This document shows positions 12,301-18,102 of a DNA stretch of 64,000 nt, one piece after another. Position 1 is the first letter of the stretch, and each line of letters opens with the position of its first letter. A program made the translations under genes and the position numbers. The notes under the pieces were generated by a model. That model saw only the letters and a list, made by a program, of their open reading frames with translations. It was not told the DNA's origin and did not search any database. This stretch comes from Roseibium aggregatum (lineage in GTDB: Bacteria; Pseudomonadota; Alphaproteobacteria; Rhizobiales; Stappiaceae), in NCBI RefSeq assembly GCF_014692675.1, contig NZ_JABFCZ010000001.1, forward strand, positions 62,001 through 126,000, in the 5' to 3' direction.

Positions 12301-15300
12301 GCACAACGTCCCGGTCCCGCAAGCTGCCGATGAAGCGGCGGATCCGTTCGGCGTTGCCGACCGTGACCAGACGCCGGGAAGACGCCCCTGCCAACGCGGC
12401 ATAAAGCGCTTCGATGCCGGTAGCGGTTTCCAGCGGCACCAGCCCGGTGGTCCGGCGCATGAGATCCTGCCGGGCCGGGTCGAGGCCCATGCCCCCGTCC
12501 AGCCACAGCGGCCAGGCAATCGAAAGCGTGCGGCCGTGGCATAGACCCTTCTTACGCCGGGCTTCGCGCGCTTCGGCGAAGCCGTTCAGGAAGGCATTGG
12601 CCGCGGCATAATCCGCCTGTCCGGCATTGCCGGTGACGCCGGAGATCGACGAATAGAAGACAAGGAAATCGAGCGGCGCATCGCCGATAGCTTTGTCCAG
12701 CGCCGCCGCGCCCGTCACCTTGGGCGCAAGGACGGCGGCAACCTGCTCCGGCGTCTTTCGAATAAAAGCGTCGTCCTGCACCACACCGGCTGCGTGAATG
12801 ACACCGTCGAGACTGCCATGGTCCCGCCGGATCGCTGCAACCATCTCCGCGACGGCGCTTTCGTCGGTGAGATCGACGCACATGTGGTGCAGGCGCGGTT
12901 CGGCCTCGAGCCAGGCCGAAAGGTCCGAATCTGGATCGTTACGGCCGGCGAGAATGACGGTGGCGTCCGGGGCTTTTTCAAGGATGTCGCCGGCCAGATG
13001 CCGGCCGAGCTTTCCAGTGCCGCCGGTGATCAGATAGACACCGCCCGGACGCCAGGGAGCTGAAGGTGTTTCAGGAGCCGTCTCGACCTCGTCCCAGACT
13101 TCCATCGACAGGCTGTCGCCATCCGCCTTCAGATGTGCGCCGGCCGGGGCCGCTGTGGCGTCGCGCAGAAGCCGAGCAAGGGTGTCCGCATCCGTTCCTG
13201 CGCCGATGGTGAGGACCTGACTGCCGATCTTCGGATGCTCGCGGTGCAGGCTACGCAGCATGGCGCCGAGGCCACTGAGGGCTTCCGATCCTTCGCCTTC
13301 ACTCAGAACGAGTTGGAGCGAGACCGGACCGCTGTTCAATTCCTTCTGCGCAATCTTGAGGAGTTGATTGGCAAGACCGACATACCGCTGTTCCAGTAGG
13401 AGACCGGACCGGTCGCCCAGTTGCCGGCAGTCCCAGCCGGGCAGTCTTCCGCCCAAGGCATCGGCGTCGCCTGTTCCAGCCGTAAGGAGAACAATGCGCC
13501 GCCTGTCGTCTACCGATTCAACGGCGCTGGAGAACGGACGCCAGTCCGGTTCAAAGCAGAGCAGGTCCGAATCGTCGGTCTTCTCGAGCACCCGGGTCGT
13601 GAAGCCGCGCAGGGCGACGCGCACACTGCCGTCATCCGCGAGCAGATCAATATCCATCTTGCGCAGGCCGGACCCGGTTGCCGGGCCGCCCCGGACATGG
13701 GCCCACATGGTCGCTTCGCACGGGCCGAGGATCTCGACCGCATCGACGGAGAACGGCAGTGCCGCGGTTTTGGGCGCATCGCCCGCCGCGTCAAGCGCCA
13801 GGCCGATGGCGGATTGCAGGGCGCCATCCATCAGGCTCGGATGAAGTCCATAGTCGGCAAGCGCAGGCCGAAGGGCTTCCGGCAGCTCGAGCCGGGCAAG
13901 GACCTCTGAGCCGACCGCGAGATCCGAAATGACCCGGTGGCCCGGTCCGTAGCCGAGGCCCATCGCGTCGAAGGCGGCATAGATTTCGGACGCTTGCAGA
14001 TGGCGTGCGGGCGCGTTCCGGAGCGCTTCAAGGTCCAGCGTCCGCTTAGTCGCTTCCGCGCCCGCTGCGATCCGCATCTGGGCGTGAACAACCCGCTCGC
14101 CCTCGTCCGTCCGGGTGACGATTTCCACCCGTGCGCCGCCGCCGTCCAGGCGGGATATCTCGCAGGCAACCGTAACGGGCCGCTCCGCCTTGAGCGGTGC
14201 CATCCAGACGACCTGACGGAGTTCGAGGTGGGCAATGCCGTCCCGTTCGGCAGCAGCGCGGGCGAGTTCCAGATAGGCAACGCCCGGCAGGACCGGCGTG
14301 CCGCCGACCCTGTGATCGGCAAGGAAGACCTCCCGCCCGGTTAGTCTCAGGCCGTACCGGCCTTCACCCTCCGGTGACGGTACCAAGGCCACAGTCTGTG
14401 CCTGAGCCGGCTTCGCCTCTTCCGGCAACCAGTAGCGTTTGCGCTGGAACGCGTAGCCCGGCAGGGCAATGCGATGCGGGCGGTCATCGCCGTAAAGCCT
14501 GAGCCAGTCGACATCGCCGCCACCAGCCCAATGGCTGGCAATGGCGGCGGCATCCTTGCCTGCGGGATCGAGCGCTTCCGACTTCTCCCGGCGTCCGGGC
14601 GGGATCTCGCCCGTAGCGGCGACGGTCCTGTCGCCGGCAAGGAACGCATCCATCTTGCGCAGGAGGTCATCCCTGTCGGTTGCGACAAAGGCCGCCCGGC
14701 AACGCATGGCATCCCGGCCGATCTGAAGCGTATAGGCCAGTTCGGTGAGATCGGCCTTGGCGACGGCTTTCCTCAAACGGGCGACTGCATCCATGAGTGC
14801 GCCGTCGGTCTTCGCCGACACCGGTACCACCACCGGATGTTCCGGAGCGGATGCGGTGCTCTTCTGCGCCTGCCGGTATTCCTCGATTACCAGATGCACA
14901 TTGGCACCGCCGGCGCCGAAGGAACTGAGACCGGCCCGGCGGGGCTGCTCGGTTCCGTCGAGCACCGGCCGTTGCCAGGGGGTTTCCTGCTGGAGCAGGT
15001 GGAACGGGCTCCCGGCAAGGTCCAGCAGCGGGTTGGGATCGGCGCAATGGAGGGTGCGGTAGCGGGTCCCGCTCTTCATCGCGAGCAGGACCTTGATCAG
15101 GCCGGCGACACCCGCCGCCGTTTCCGCGTGGCCGATGTTGGATTTCACCGAGCCGAGACCGATTGCGGGTTCCGCCGGCGGTTCCAGATCGCGGTCGCGG
15201 TAAAGCTCCTCGAAGGCGAACCTCAGCCCTTCGATCTCGATCGGATCGCCGAGCGGCGTGCCCGTGCCGTGACATTCGATCAGGCCGATGCTGCGCGGAT

Positions 15301-16771
15301 CGGTGCCGGCCTGCCGGTGCGCCTCGACGATCAGGCGTGCCTGGGCCTTCGGGTTCGGCGCAGTCAGCGAGGTGGCGCCACCGCCGTGGTGTTCCACCGA
15401 ACCACGGATCACGCCGAGAATGGGATCGCCGTCGCGCTCGGCGAGATCGAGCCGCTTGAGCAGCACTGCTCCGACCCCATCGGCGCGGGCATAACCGTTG
15501 GCGTCTTTGGAAAAGGTCTTGCAGCGCCCGTCCGGGGCGATCATCCCGACCTTGGAGAACATGATGTGCTGGGTCGGAGACAGCATCAGGTTCGAGCCGC
15601 CGGCGATGGCCATCTCGCAGCCTTCGTGGCGGATGCTCATGACAGCTCTATGGATTGCCACCAGCGAACTGGAACAGGCGGTGTCGACCACCTCGCTCGG
15701 CCCGTGAATATCGAGCAGGAAGGACAGGCGGTTCGGGCAGAAGGCATGACCGAGGCCGGTCAGCTGCTGGGCTTCCATGATGCCCGCCCGGTTCACCATG
15801 TCCGTATAGTCGAGCAGGTTGATGCCGAGGAACAGGCCGATGTTCTTGCCTGCGAGCGATCCGGGGGCGTAGCCGCCCTTTTCGATCAGGCTCCAGACGC
15901 ATTCCATGAACAGGCGATGCTGCGGGTCCATCAGTTCCGCTTCGCGCGGCGAAATGTTGAAGAAGGCGGCGTCGAAGCGGTCGACATCCGGAACGAAACC
16001 GCCGTATTTCACATCTGTAAAGGCCCCCTTCTTCGGGTCGCCGTAGACCGCCCGCCAGTCCCAGCGGTCCGCCGGGATTTCCTCGATACAGTCGTCGCCC
16101 GCCGCCAGATGGGCCTCGAAGGCCTCCAGGTCCGGGCTTTGCGGGAACATGCCTTCCATCGACAGGATGGCGATCGGCACGGCGTCGCCGGCTTTCTCGG
16201 AAGACTTCCGCTCAGCACTTGCCACCGATGCGGCCTTTGCCGGGCGCCGACGGGCAGCGGCGCGATGACGAACCGTCCAGCTTTCTTGCCCGTCCCCGGC
16301 TGCAGCCGGAGCGCTTGCGGCTTCAACCGGCTCTGGTTCCGGGGCCTCTTCTGCAGCCAGCCGTTCGTAGTGTCCGGCAATGGCCTTGCCATAACGGTCG
16401 AACAGGATCGAGCTCAGATCGTCGAGATGCTTTGCCTCGAAGAAGGTCGTCGGCGCGACGGAAATGCCGAAGTGGCGGGAGATCTGCACCATCACCTCGG
16501 TAATGGCGATGGAATCGATGCCGAGATTTGCGAGGTTCTCCTCAGGATCGAGCTGGTCCTCCGGCATGCGCAGGGCCTTTGCCGCGATCTGCCAGACATC
16601 GCGCGCCAGACGATCCTGCGGGCTCAATTCCGATTTCGACTCATCCGGCGTTGCTTGTGCCCCCGCCTGCTGTGCCTGCGCCGACAGATGCGCGCGGGCC
16701 CGCTCGACCAGTTCCCGGTCGAGAAGCTGCGCCATCCGGGCGCGCAGGTCGTCGCGGGGGCCAGAACTCAT
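1..16771 (-). CDS. sbnQ: Trans-AT PKS/NRPS megasynthase, C-terminus outside window
   Basis: Reading begins at the ATG at 16771 and stays open to base 1, at least 5590 residues, so the C-terminus lies beyond the left edge. No AT domain is present. Domain order: ACP (Ser87); KS-DH-KR-ACP; KS-DH-ACP; KS-DH-ACP; KS-KR-ACP; KS0-ACP; start of an NRPS condensation domain. KS cysteines fall at about residues 366, 1809, 2818, 3830 and 4990. The start codon overlaps the stop of the monooxygenase gene (ATGA, 16768-16771), so translation is probably coupled. The opening ACP completes the ACP-less last module of the upstream PKS. The order resembles, from memory, SbnQ of sesbanimide and PedH/Lab13 of pederin/labrenzin; the symbol rests on that recall and on synteny, not on an alignment. 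The family is certain, the symbol likely. Confidence 0.9.
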   Translation of the reverse strand, partial: MSSGPRDDLRARMAQLLDRELVERARAHLSAQAQQAGAQATPDESKSELSPQDRLARDVWQIAAKALRMPEDQLDPEENLANLGIDSIAITEVMVQISRHFGISVAPTTFFEAKHLDDLSSILFDRYGKAIAGHYERLAAEEAPEPEPVEAASAPAAAGDGQESWTVRHRAAARRRPAKAASVASAERKSSEKAGDAVPIAILSMEGMFPQSPDLEAFEAHLAAGDDCIEEIPADRWDWRAVYGDPKKGAFTDVKYGGFVPDVDRFDAAFFNISPREAELMDPQHRLFMECVWSLIEKGGYAPGSLAGKNIGLFLGINLLDYTDMVNRAGIMEAQQLTGLGHAFCPNRLSFLLDIHGPSEVVDTACSSSLVAIHRAVMSIRHEGCEMAIAGGSNLMLSPTQHIMFSKVGMIAPDGRCKTFSKDANGYARADGVGAVLLKRLDLAERDGDPILGVIRGSVEHHGGGATSLTAPNPKAQARLIVEAHRQAGTDPRSIGLIECHGTGTPLGDPIEIEGLRFAFEELYRDRDLEPPAEPAIGLGSVKSNIGHAETAAGVAGLIKVLLAMKSGTRYRTLHCADPNPLLDLAGSPFHLLQQETPWQRPVLDGTEQPRRAGLSSFGAGGANVHLVIEEYRQAQKSTASAPEHPVVVPVSAKTDGALMDAVARLRKAVAKADLTELAYTLQIGRDAMRCRAAFVATDRDDLLRKMDAFLAGDRTVAATGEIPPGRREKSEALDPAGKDAAAIASHWAGGGDVDWLRLYGDDRPHRIALPGYAFQRKRYWLPEEAKPAQAQTVALVPSPEGEGRYGLRLTGREVFLADHRVGGTPVLPGVAYLELARAAAERDGIAHLELRQVVWMAPLKAERPVTVACEISRLDGGGARVEIVTRTDEGERVVHAQMRIAAGAEATKRTLDLEALRNAPARHLQASEIYAAFDAMGLGYGPGHRVISDLAVGSEVLARLELPEALRPALADYGLHPSLMDGALQSAIGLALDAAGDAPKTAALPFSVDAVEILGPCEATMWAHVRGGPATGSGLRKMDIDLLADDGSVRVALRGFTTRVLEKTDDSDLLCFEPDWRPFSSAVESVDDRRRIVLLTAGTGDADALGGRLPGWDCRQLGDRSGLLLEQRYVGLANQLLKIAQKELNSGPVSLQLVLSEGEGSEALSGLGAMLRSLHREHPKIGSQVLTIGAGTDADTLARLLRDATAAPAGAHLKADGDSLSMEVWDEVETAPETPSAPWRPGGVYLITGGTGKLGRHLAGDILEKAPDATVILAGRNDPDSDLSAWLEAEPRLHHMCVDLTDESAVAEMVAAIRRDHGSLDGVIHAAGVVQDDAFIRKTPEQVAAVLAPKVTGAAALDKAIGDAPLDFLVFYSSISGVTGNAGQADYAAANAFLNGFAEAREARRKKGLCHGRTLSIAWPLWLDGGMGLDPARQDLMRRTTGLVPLETATGIEALYAALAGASSRRLVTVGNAERIRRFIGSLRDRDVVPDRPAAASPVKTAPAPSADLRRLVLAGLVDEASTQLKVSADDLDPDVELTEYGFDSIGFTQFANRLNDRFDLDLTPTLFFEYPTLDGLAGHLSEEETGAMAAALGASLPVEPEQEEATLSPEPVPEPPARRAIVEPRAAAPAENQPEVGLVAIIGMSGQFPGAPDVDAFWQVLKEGRDCISEVPPERWDWRAYWGDPLSEPGKGNAKWGGFIDGIAAFDAPFFGISAPEARMMDPQQRLLLTQAWRVMEDAGYAPSALAGSRTGVFIGTADTGYSRLIAQAGVGIEGYSMTALAPSLGPNRISYTYDFHGPSVAVETACSSALIAVHRAVEAIRSGHCSAAIAGGINALLLPEAFVGFSKAGMLSPEGHCKPFSANADGYTRGEGVGLVFLKSLADADRDGDRILAVIRASAENHGGHAASLTAPNPKAQAELLRTAYARAGIDPRTVGYIEAHGTGTPLGDPIEVEALTSAFADLSSNAEATFGPAPAQSCAIGSVKSNIGHLELAAGIAGLIKVLLQMRHGEIARTLHCDALNPYLKLAGSPFHVAQHETDWSHLIDADGNILPRRAGVSSFGFGGSNAHVVLEEYPAPQDQAHASEPSADPELIILSAKSEAQLKEMADRLVAFLSAPDQAASLCDIAHTLQIARDPMEFRLGLVAQSKAQMLERLNAWLAGETDTGLQTGRVKTNRKTMSVLESDGPLREAAAGLAERGRAEDLLALWVGGFNVDWRTVRKERPGKRISLPGYPFAKTEFWVGKGPQASAREPAASSTSTFAFDGSESFLRDHLVEDVKVLPGVMSFELLRRAFAGSGSKGFELIGHTWTSPVSITAGPERLEVSLQEEPSGSSRYSIFTTGPAGKRAHAQGAVRALGGETAPKIDLGAARAAATRTLDVADIYRRFEDFGLRYGPAQRAITGLWQGPGIAVTRLELPAEADRDPELNPSILDGALQALIGLEQDAANGTALPYAVRRVAVYGRTGERMWAVVRAGDTGASIDVCDDDGTVVIRLEGFAVRAVEQSGKTVPASPAVETDAAVIGEEARHAATLRLVTGIAARTLEVDPSELDVEAELGDFGFDSVTMTAFASRINAELGLSLTPADFFEYATLERLARHIAGDLSEEQLGIVAEAEKEPVAPVASAQASETGFGTDRRAAADDDDPVVIVGQSCCFPMAEDADAFWSNLISGRDCITRIPADRWDWKEIDGDPRQDPGKTNIHWGGFIDRVFEFDPLFFAISPREAKLMDPQQRLMLMHAWKAIEDAGHSPKSLAGQKVGVFVGTSSSGYCERIGEDTGGEGYVATGSVPSVGPNRISYFLDLHGPSEPVETACSSSLVALHRAVQAIRAGDCDMALVGGVNTIITPDAHINFARAGMLSPDGRCKTFSASANGYVRGEGVGMLFLRRLSDAERDGDPVLAVVRATAINHGGHANSLTAPNTEAQADLLRTAYLRAGIDPRSVGYIEAHGTGTALGDPVEVNALKSAFRSLPETNDRLDSDGCRLGSVKTNIGHLELAAGVAGVIKVLQQFGHRQLAPSLHCEDINPYIDLSDSPFEIVRSACEWTPVRDENGNPLPLRAGISSFGFGGVNAHVVLEEYRPAKTLLRAEPDGPVVVVLSARDPESLKESARNLLCMLESGRIENRDLGDLSFTLQVGRAELADRLAIVAGTVDDLVERLKTFLEDRAAPGICRGRAKPSSEGANTPVGEAGPHGIAEQWVSGGKVDWNALNTGSHRRLRLPTYPFARDIYCIDNAGRPKTVAHQTPTPQSLIASAPGDDEGGDFKVHLNADAFYLRDHRIRGSRILPGAMSLELVREAASKKVHADGLPLVLANVTWRRPVELDSGEMDLRVRMSETGEQAWSFRLTADDGSQSDYMRGNTGISDTTGPMPHMDLEALKRSCRTEHDPDWLYASYAALGIDYGPAFRAVTELKSGADGVLARLQLPRAAEAEGGGFVLHPSLIDAAFHAALVSFSDDGGTGPALPFGIDRMEILGPTEKTMWAHLRTVSSANSIHKLDIDLADDSGRTCVRIAGFSLRLLPQVSGDRPLLTEKASDTVPLRSAAERYFIDLVARETEIDASAISLSAPLEDYGIDSVLIIQLTDVLERDFGPLSKTLFFEHQTLDALLDHFLDEHSERLSAIVGSAEETPAKSVPAEAREEKRRGPLAADEPIAIIGVAGRYPGARTLSEFWRNLAAGRDSVTEVPAGRWDHSRFFDPVRQPGKTTCKWGGFIDGHDRFDPMFFNIAPREAQLMDPQERLFLQCAWETLEDAGYTRATVAPDRESLRGGDVGVFVGVMWEEYQLNGPERQAQGQPLAIGTSPAGVANRVSYFCNFHGPSMTVDSMCSSSLTAIHLACDSLRSGSCSVALAGGVNLTPHPNKYLTLAQGRFLSTTGRCGSFGEGGDGYVPAEGVGAVLLKPLSRAEADGDRIHGVILGSALNHGGKTNGYTVPNPAAQTAVIEKAMERAGIAPEEVSYVEAHGTGTTLGDPIEIAALTKAWRGQGSGNHICAIGSVKSNIGHGESAAGIAGLTKILLQLKHGQLAPSLHAETLNPNIPFETSPFRVQRRLEGWPQPVAADRSLPRVAGLSSFGAGGSNAHIVIAEHLGQARPAVSAGPAIYPFSARDPERLRVLLNNFRSTLQDLGEKDLPSVAFTLQEGREAFEERLAIVARDKADLAAKLERALAGQADGDGIFRSRAAVGQPAADLSLSLAVIAEKWVQGALVDWAALRPGPKPVPISLPTYPFAEDLCWLPDIEGTANPPKPEMNPEPAPLPLLFAPVWRDQVPAIGTDLPAKDRIIVLCGSLASDPGVAGRLKGPDTKVVALEAPDGPVDNRYEFHAVRLMKLLQDLARRRPQQAVVQVVVPADGEDSLLEGLDGLLRCAALEHRSLSCQLVAVDSGDDVVARLTTDAACASERTYIRYRKGRRLVRSWGEVAPKAGPERSPWKQDGVYLLTGGAGGIGLHVAEAIAGSGVRPSLWLTGRSHLKPEVEQRLKDLEEMGATVHYRRIDVTSRDAVSDLLAEIDVIDGHLDGVFHGAGLTRDGLLATKDEATLREVLAPKVTGTRILDEALGNRPLDFLVLFASAAGALGNPGQSDYAAANAFLDRFAALRNARMAGGACHGRTIAIDWPYWRDGGMHMDARTIETMEREAGVRPLETAPAIAALSAILSASDEDQVLVLEGDHDRLRRLMGPAEPEAIKTQPALVEAAVEDVRRSEPVEASGAREEVVAQIKACFSTCLGIPADKLASEDTIDRFGVDSVSSLEIVEALEAAFGPLPQTILFEFQTINRLADELMTRQEPVAKVDPVASAPQPPVVASEKAEEPEPEPDRNTGDIAIIAVAGRYPGADTIEAFGELLRKGRDCVTEIPPERLDLLPRYSPRKGEPGASYCKWGGFLSDVDCFDAEFFGYSSRAADLADPQERLFLETAWHLFERGGHTRPYLAEHYDKRVGVFVGSMYQQYPGLAADPETRAMLALSSYSGIANRTSFFFDLQGPSVAVDSMCSSGLQAVHQACQSLRAGECRLAVAGGVNLSIHPAKYEALSRGGLAGSSADSRALSGGDGYLPAEGVGAVLLKPLGDALRDGDRVLAVIKGSLANHAGHSAGYAVPNADAQVRLLEDAFDTAGIDPATVSYAEVAANGTQVGDAIELRALGRVYADRPGEVPLAVGSVKTNMGHAEGASGLAQLTKVLLQFERRELFPSFGTSASETAELLQGTPFRPQTELAPWSAPVVDGTVQPRRATVSSFGAGGSNVFLILEEAPPVPVQQSLSAERQPRLFPVSARTEDRLAELRKSLAAYVRETKDLDMAALSRTLRYGREAFASSVEIVATDGDELAAKLEDFEYRADIEPTLAAAEEDETHIGPMLVLPGYPFVRERHWLPQAVAPDSVPQTTQAETAPTPETVQQTEHAETALQLICRTLAAELGCSADDLDPQRTFEDLGADSMVRMRLIYAVEEAFGRVLSQKALETHATPQALARFLDSEASDAAPVAGPAEQKPSTTGPYRCPLGEAQKGLWVLQSLYPESGEYNVPLAFRVKSADGAALAKALDWLVAEYPVLGTRIVEEDGDPVLKARPEGVELHSLVMPKEVETAGFLRQRVLLP
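300..2315 (-). other. PKS module 11: non-elongating KS0-ACP
   Basis: KS spans about residues 4820-5240 with active site VDSMCSSGL (Cys4990). The usual E-A-H-G-T-G-T motif reads E-V-A-A-N-G-T, so the first catalytic histidine is alanine (about residue 5124, base 1402); the later KTNMGH histidine is intact. Loss of this His is the standard mark of a trans-AT KS0 that transacylates but does not decarboxylate and condense. A post-KS linker ending in PGYPFVRERHW leads to an ACP with G-A-D-S-M (Ser5432). No reductive domains lie between. Confidence 0.85.
2370..5815 (-). other. PKS module 10: KS-KR-ACP
   Basis: KS about residues 3653-4083, VDSMCSSSL (Cys3830), intact E-A-H-G-T-G-T and KSNIGH. The KR has TGGAGGIG for NADPH binding, a catalytic tyrosine in GQSDYAAANAF, and FAS in place of the usual FSS before it. 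An Asp in the L-T-R-D-G segment predicts a B-type (D-hydroxyl) reductase. ACP serine in G-V-D-S-V (Ser4746). The product is a beta-hydroxy thioester passed to the KS0 module. Confidence 0.85.
5850..8825 (-). other. PKS module 9: KS-DH-ACP
   Basis: KS about residues 2649-3084, VETACSSSL (Cys2818), E-A-H-G-T-G-T intact. The DH (about 3260-3530) has D-H-R-I-R-G-S-R-I-L-P-G (HxxxGxxxxP), IDYGPAF, and LHPSLIDAAFHA with Asp and His in place, so it looks catalytically complete. ACP serine in YGIDSV (Ser3580). There is no KR, so the DH must act on a hydroxyl made elsewhere or work as an isomerase or cyclase-like domain. Confidence 0.8.
8850..11850 (-). other. PKS module 8: KS-DH(or pyran synthase)-ACP
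   Basis: KS about residues 1641-2080, VETACSSAL (Cys1809), E-A-H-G-T-G-T intact. The DH-fold domain (about 2260-2490) has R-D-H-L-V-E-D-V-K-V-L-P-G, with the motif glycine replaced by Asp, and LNPSILDGALQ, where the usual His before Pro is Asn but the catalytic Asp remains. RYGPAQ is present. ACP serine in FGFDSV (Ser2568). No KR. It could be a dehydratase using the preceding hydroxyl or a pyran-synthase-type domain; the sequence alone does not settle this. Confidence 0.75.
11970..16180 (-). other. PKS module 7: KS-DH-KR-ACP
   Basis: KS about residues 198-624 with an unusual N-terminus (PIAILSMEGMFP), VDTACSSSL (Cys366) and an intact E-C-H-G-T-G-T. DH (about 800-1090): D-H-R-V-G-G-T-P-V-L-P-G, LGYGPGH and LHPSLMDGALQ, all consistent with activity. 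KR: TGGTGKLG, YSSISG and the tyrosine of GQADYAAANAF; a V-Q-D-D Asp predicts B-type. ACP serine in YGFDSI (Ser1546). This is a normal alpha,beta-unsaturated extension module. Confidence 0.85.
16390..16610 (-). other. N-terminal ACP completing the split module
   Basis: Residues about 55-125 form an ACP with the phosphopantetheine serine in LGIDSIAIT (Ser87), ahead of the first KS of this protein. The upstream PKS ends in KS-DH* without an ACP, so this carrier probably completes that module across the protein junction. The monooxygenase encoded between the two proteins may act on the chain bound here. Confidence 0.8.
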
Positions 16772-18102
16772 TCGGCCGGCTCCTCCTGTTGCGCAGGCGC
16801 AGTGTCGGCGAGCATATCCCGGTAGCGGCGCATGTGGTTCAGCAGCTTCCAGAGGTCGGCTTCCCACTGATGACGGTAGCTGTCGATGAAATAGGTCTGG
16901 CCGAGATCCGGAGTATCGGATTTCTTCGCTGCCAGGAAGCGCTGAAGCCCCCGGGTCTTGCCGAAGAGCGCCCGTGCATAGTTCAGGACGAACAGGCCCT
17001 GGGTCTTCAGGCCGTCGCCCAGCCCGCCGGCGGCGTTGATGAAGCCCATGAAGAGAATGTTGTCCAGGTTGCGCGGCGTGGAATGCAGGAATAGATCGGG
17101 AATGTCGCCCTTCCATTCCAGCAGGGTCCTGTCGAGGAAGGGAAAGTCGCGGCTGTAGCCGGTCGCATAGAGCACCAGATCGACCTCGGCCGCACTGCCG
17201 TCCTGGAACCGCACGGTCTTGCCCTCAAAGCCGGCAATGTCGCCCTTCGGCGTGATATCGCCGTGACCGATGTGATAGAGCAGCAGCGAGTTCATCACCG
17301 GGTGTGCGCCGTCGAGCGGATAATCGGGCCGCGGCAGGCCGTAATCGGCGCCGTCATAGCCGGCGAGACGGAACACCTCCTCGATGTAGGCGAGGGTCTC
17401 CTCCTTGGTGGCGAACTTGTTGCCAAGCTCCATCATCCATTGCGGGGTCGGCTTTCCATCGATGAATTTCGGCTGGTAATAGTAGCCGCGCCTGGTGCTG
17501 TGCAGGACCGAGGCCGCCGTGCGGATGGCATCGACGGCGATGTCGCAGCCGGAGTTGCCACCGCCGACCACCAGGACACGCTTGCCTTTCAGCTGCTCCG
17601 CCGACTTGTAGTCACGAACATGCATGACCTCGCCGTCGAACTTCCCCGGATAGGGCGGCTCGGGATAGCGCGGCACCCGCTGCAGGCCGTTGCAGACGAT
17701 CACCAGCGGATAGACCTCGTCGTCTCCGGCAGTGGTTTTCAGCCGCCAGCCGTCGCCTTCCGGCGTCAATGTCTTGACCGCGGCATTGAAATGCGCCCGT
17801 TCGTAGACGCCGAAGGCCTTCGCGTAGGAGCGGATATAGGCCAGCATCTGGCGGTGGTTCGGATAGGCCGGATACTCCTCCGGCATCGGGAAGTCGGGTA
17901 CCTGGGTGTTGAACTTCGGCGAGATCAGGTGGAGGGACTCATAGGCGCGCCCGCACGGCGCATCGCCATTCCAGACGCCGCCGAAATCGGCTTCCGCCTC
18001 GTAGAGGTCGACCGTGATCCCCCCTTCGATCAGCTCGCGCGCCACGCCAATGCCGGTCGGGCCACCGCCGATAATCGCCACCTTCTGCGGCAAGCTGCTC
18101 AT
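16768..18102 (-). CDS. sbnP: Class B flavin monooxygenase, Baeyer-Villiger candidate
   Basis: A 444-residue FAD- and NADPH-dependent monooxygenase. The start at 18102 (MSSLPQKV) is chosen because it overlaps the PKS stop as ATGA (18099-18102) and puts the FAD motif GGGPTG at residues 12-17, as usual. A second Rossmann motif, VVGGGNSG, is at about 188-195. The fingerprint FDGEVMHVRDYK (about 165-176) fits FxGxxxHxxx(Y/F) of the FMO/BVMO family. Its stop overlaps the next PKS start, again ATGA. It lies between a PKS ending without an ACP and one starting with an ACP. By analogy with the oocydin oxygenase OocK it may insert oxygen into the growing chain. Simple hydroxylation is the alternative. 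The symbol rests on recalled synteny with the sesbanimide cluster. Confidence 0.85.
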   Translation of the reverse strand: MSSLPQKVAIIGGGPTGIGVARELIEGGITVDLYEAEADFGGVWNGDAPCGRAYESLHLISPKFNTQVPDFPMPEEYPAYPNHRQMLAYIRSYAKAFGVYERAHFNAAVKTLTPEGDGWRLKTTAGDDEVYPLVIVCNGLQRVPRYPEPPYPGKFDGEVMHVRDYKSAEQLKGKRVLVVGGGNSGCDIAVDAIRTAASVLHSTRRGYYYQPKFIDGKPTPQWMMELGNKFATKEETLAYIEEVFRLAGYDGADYGLPRPDYPLDGAHPVMNSLLLYHIGHGDITPKGDIAGFEGKTVRFQDGSAAEVDLVLYATGYSRDFPFLDRTLLEWKGDIPDLFLHSTPRNLDNILFMGFINAAGGLGDGLKTQGLFVLNYARALFGKTRGLQRFLAAKKSDTPDLGQTYFIDSYRHQWEADLWKLLNHMRRYRDMLADTAPAQQEEPAE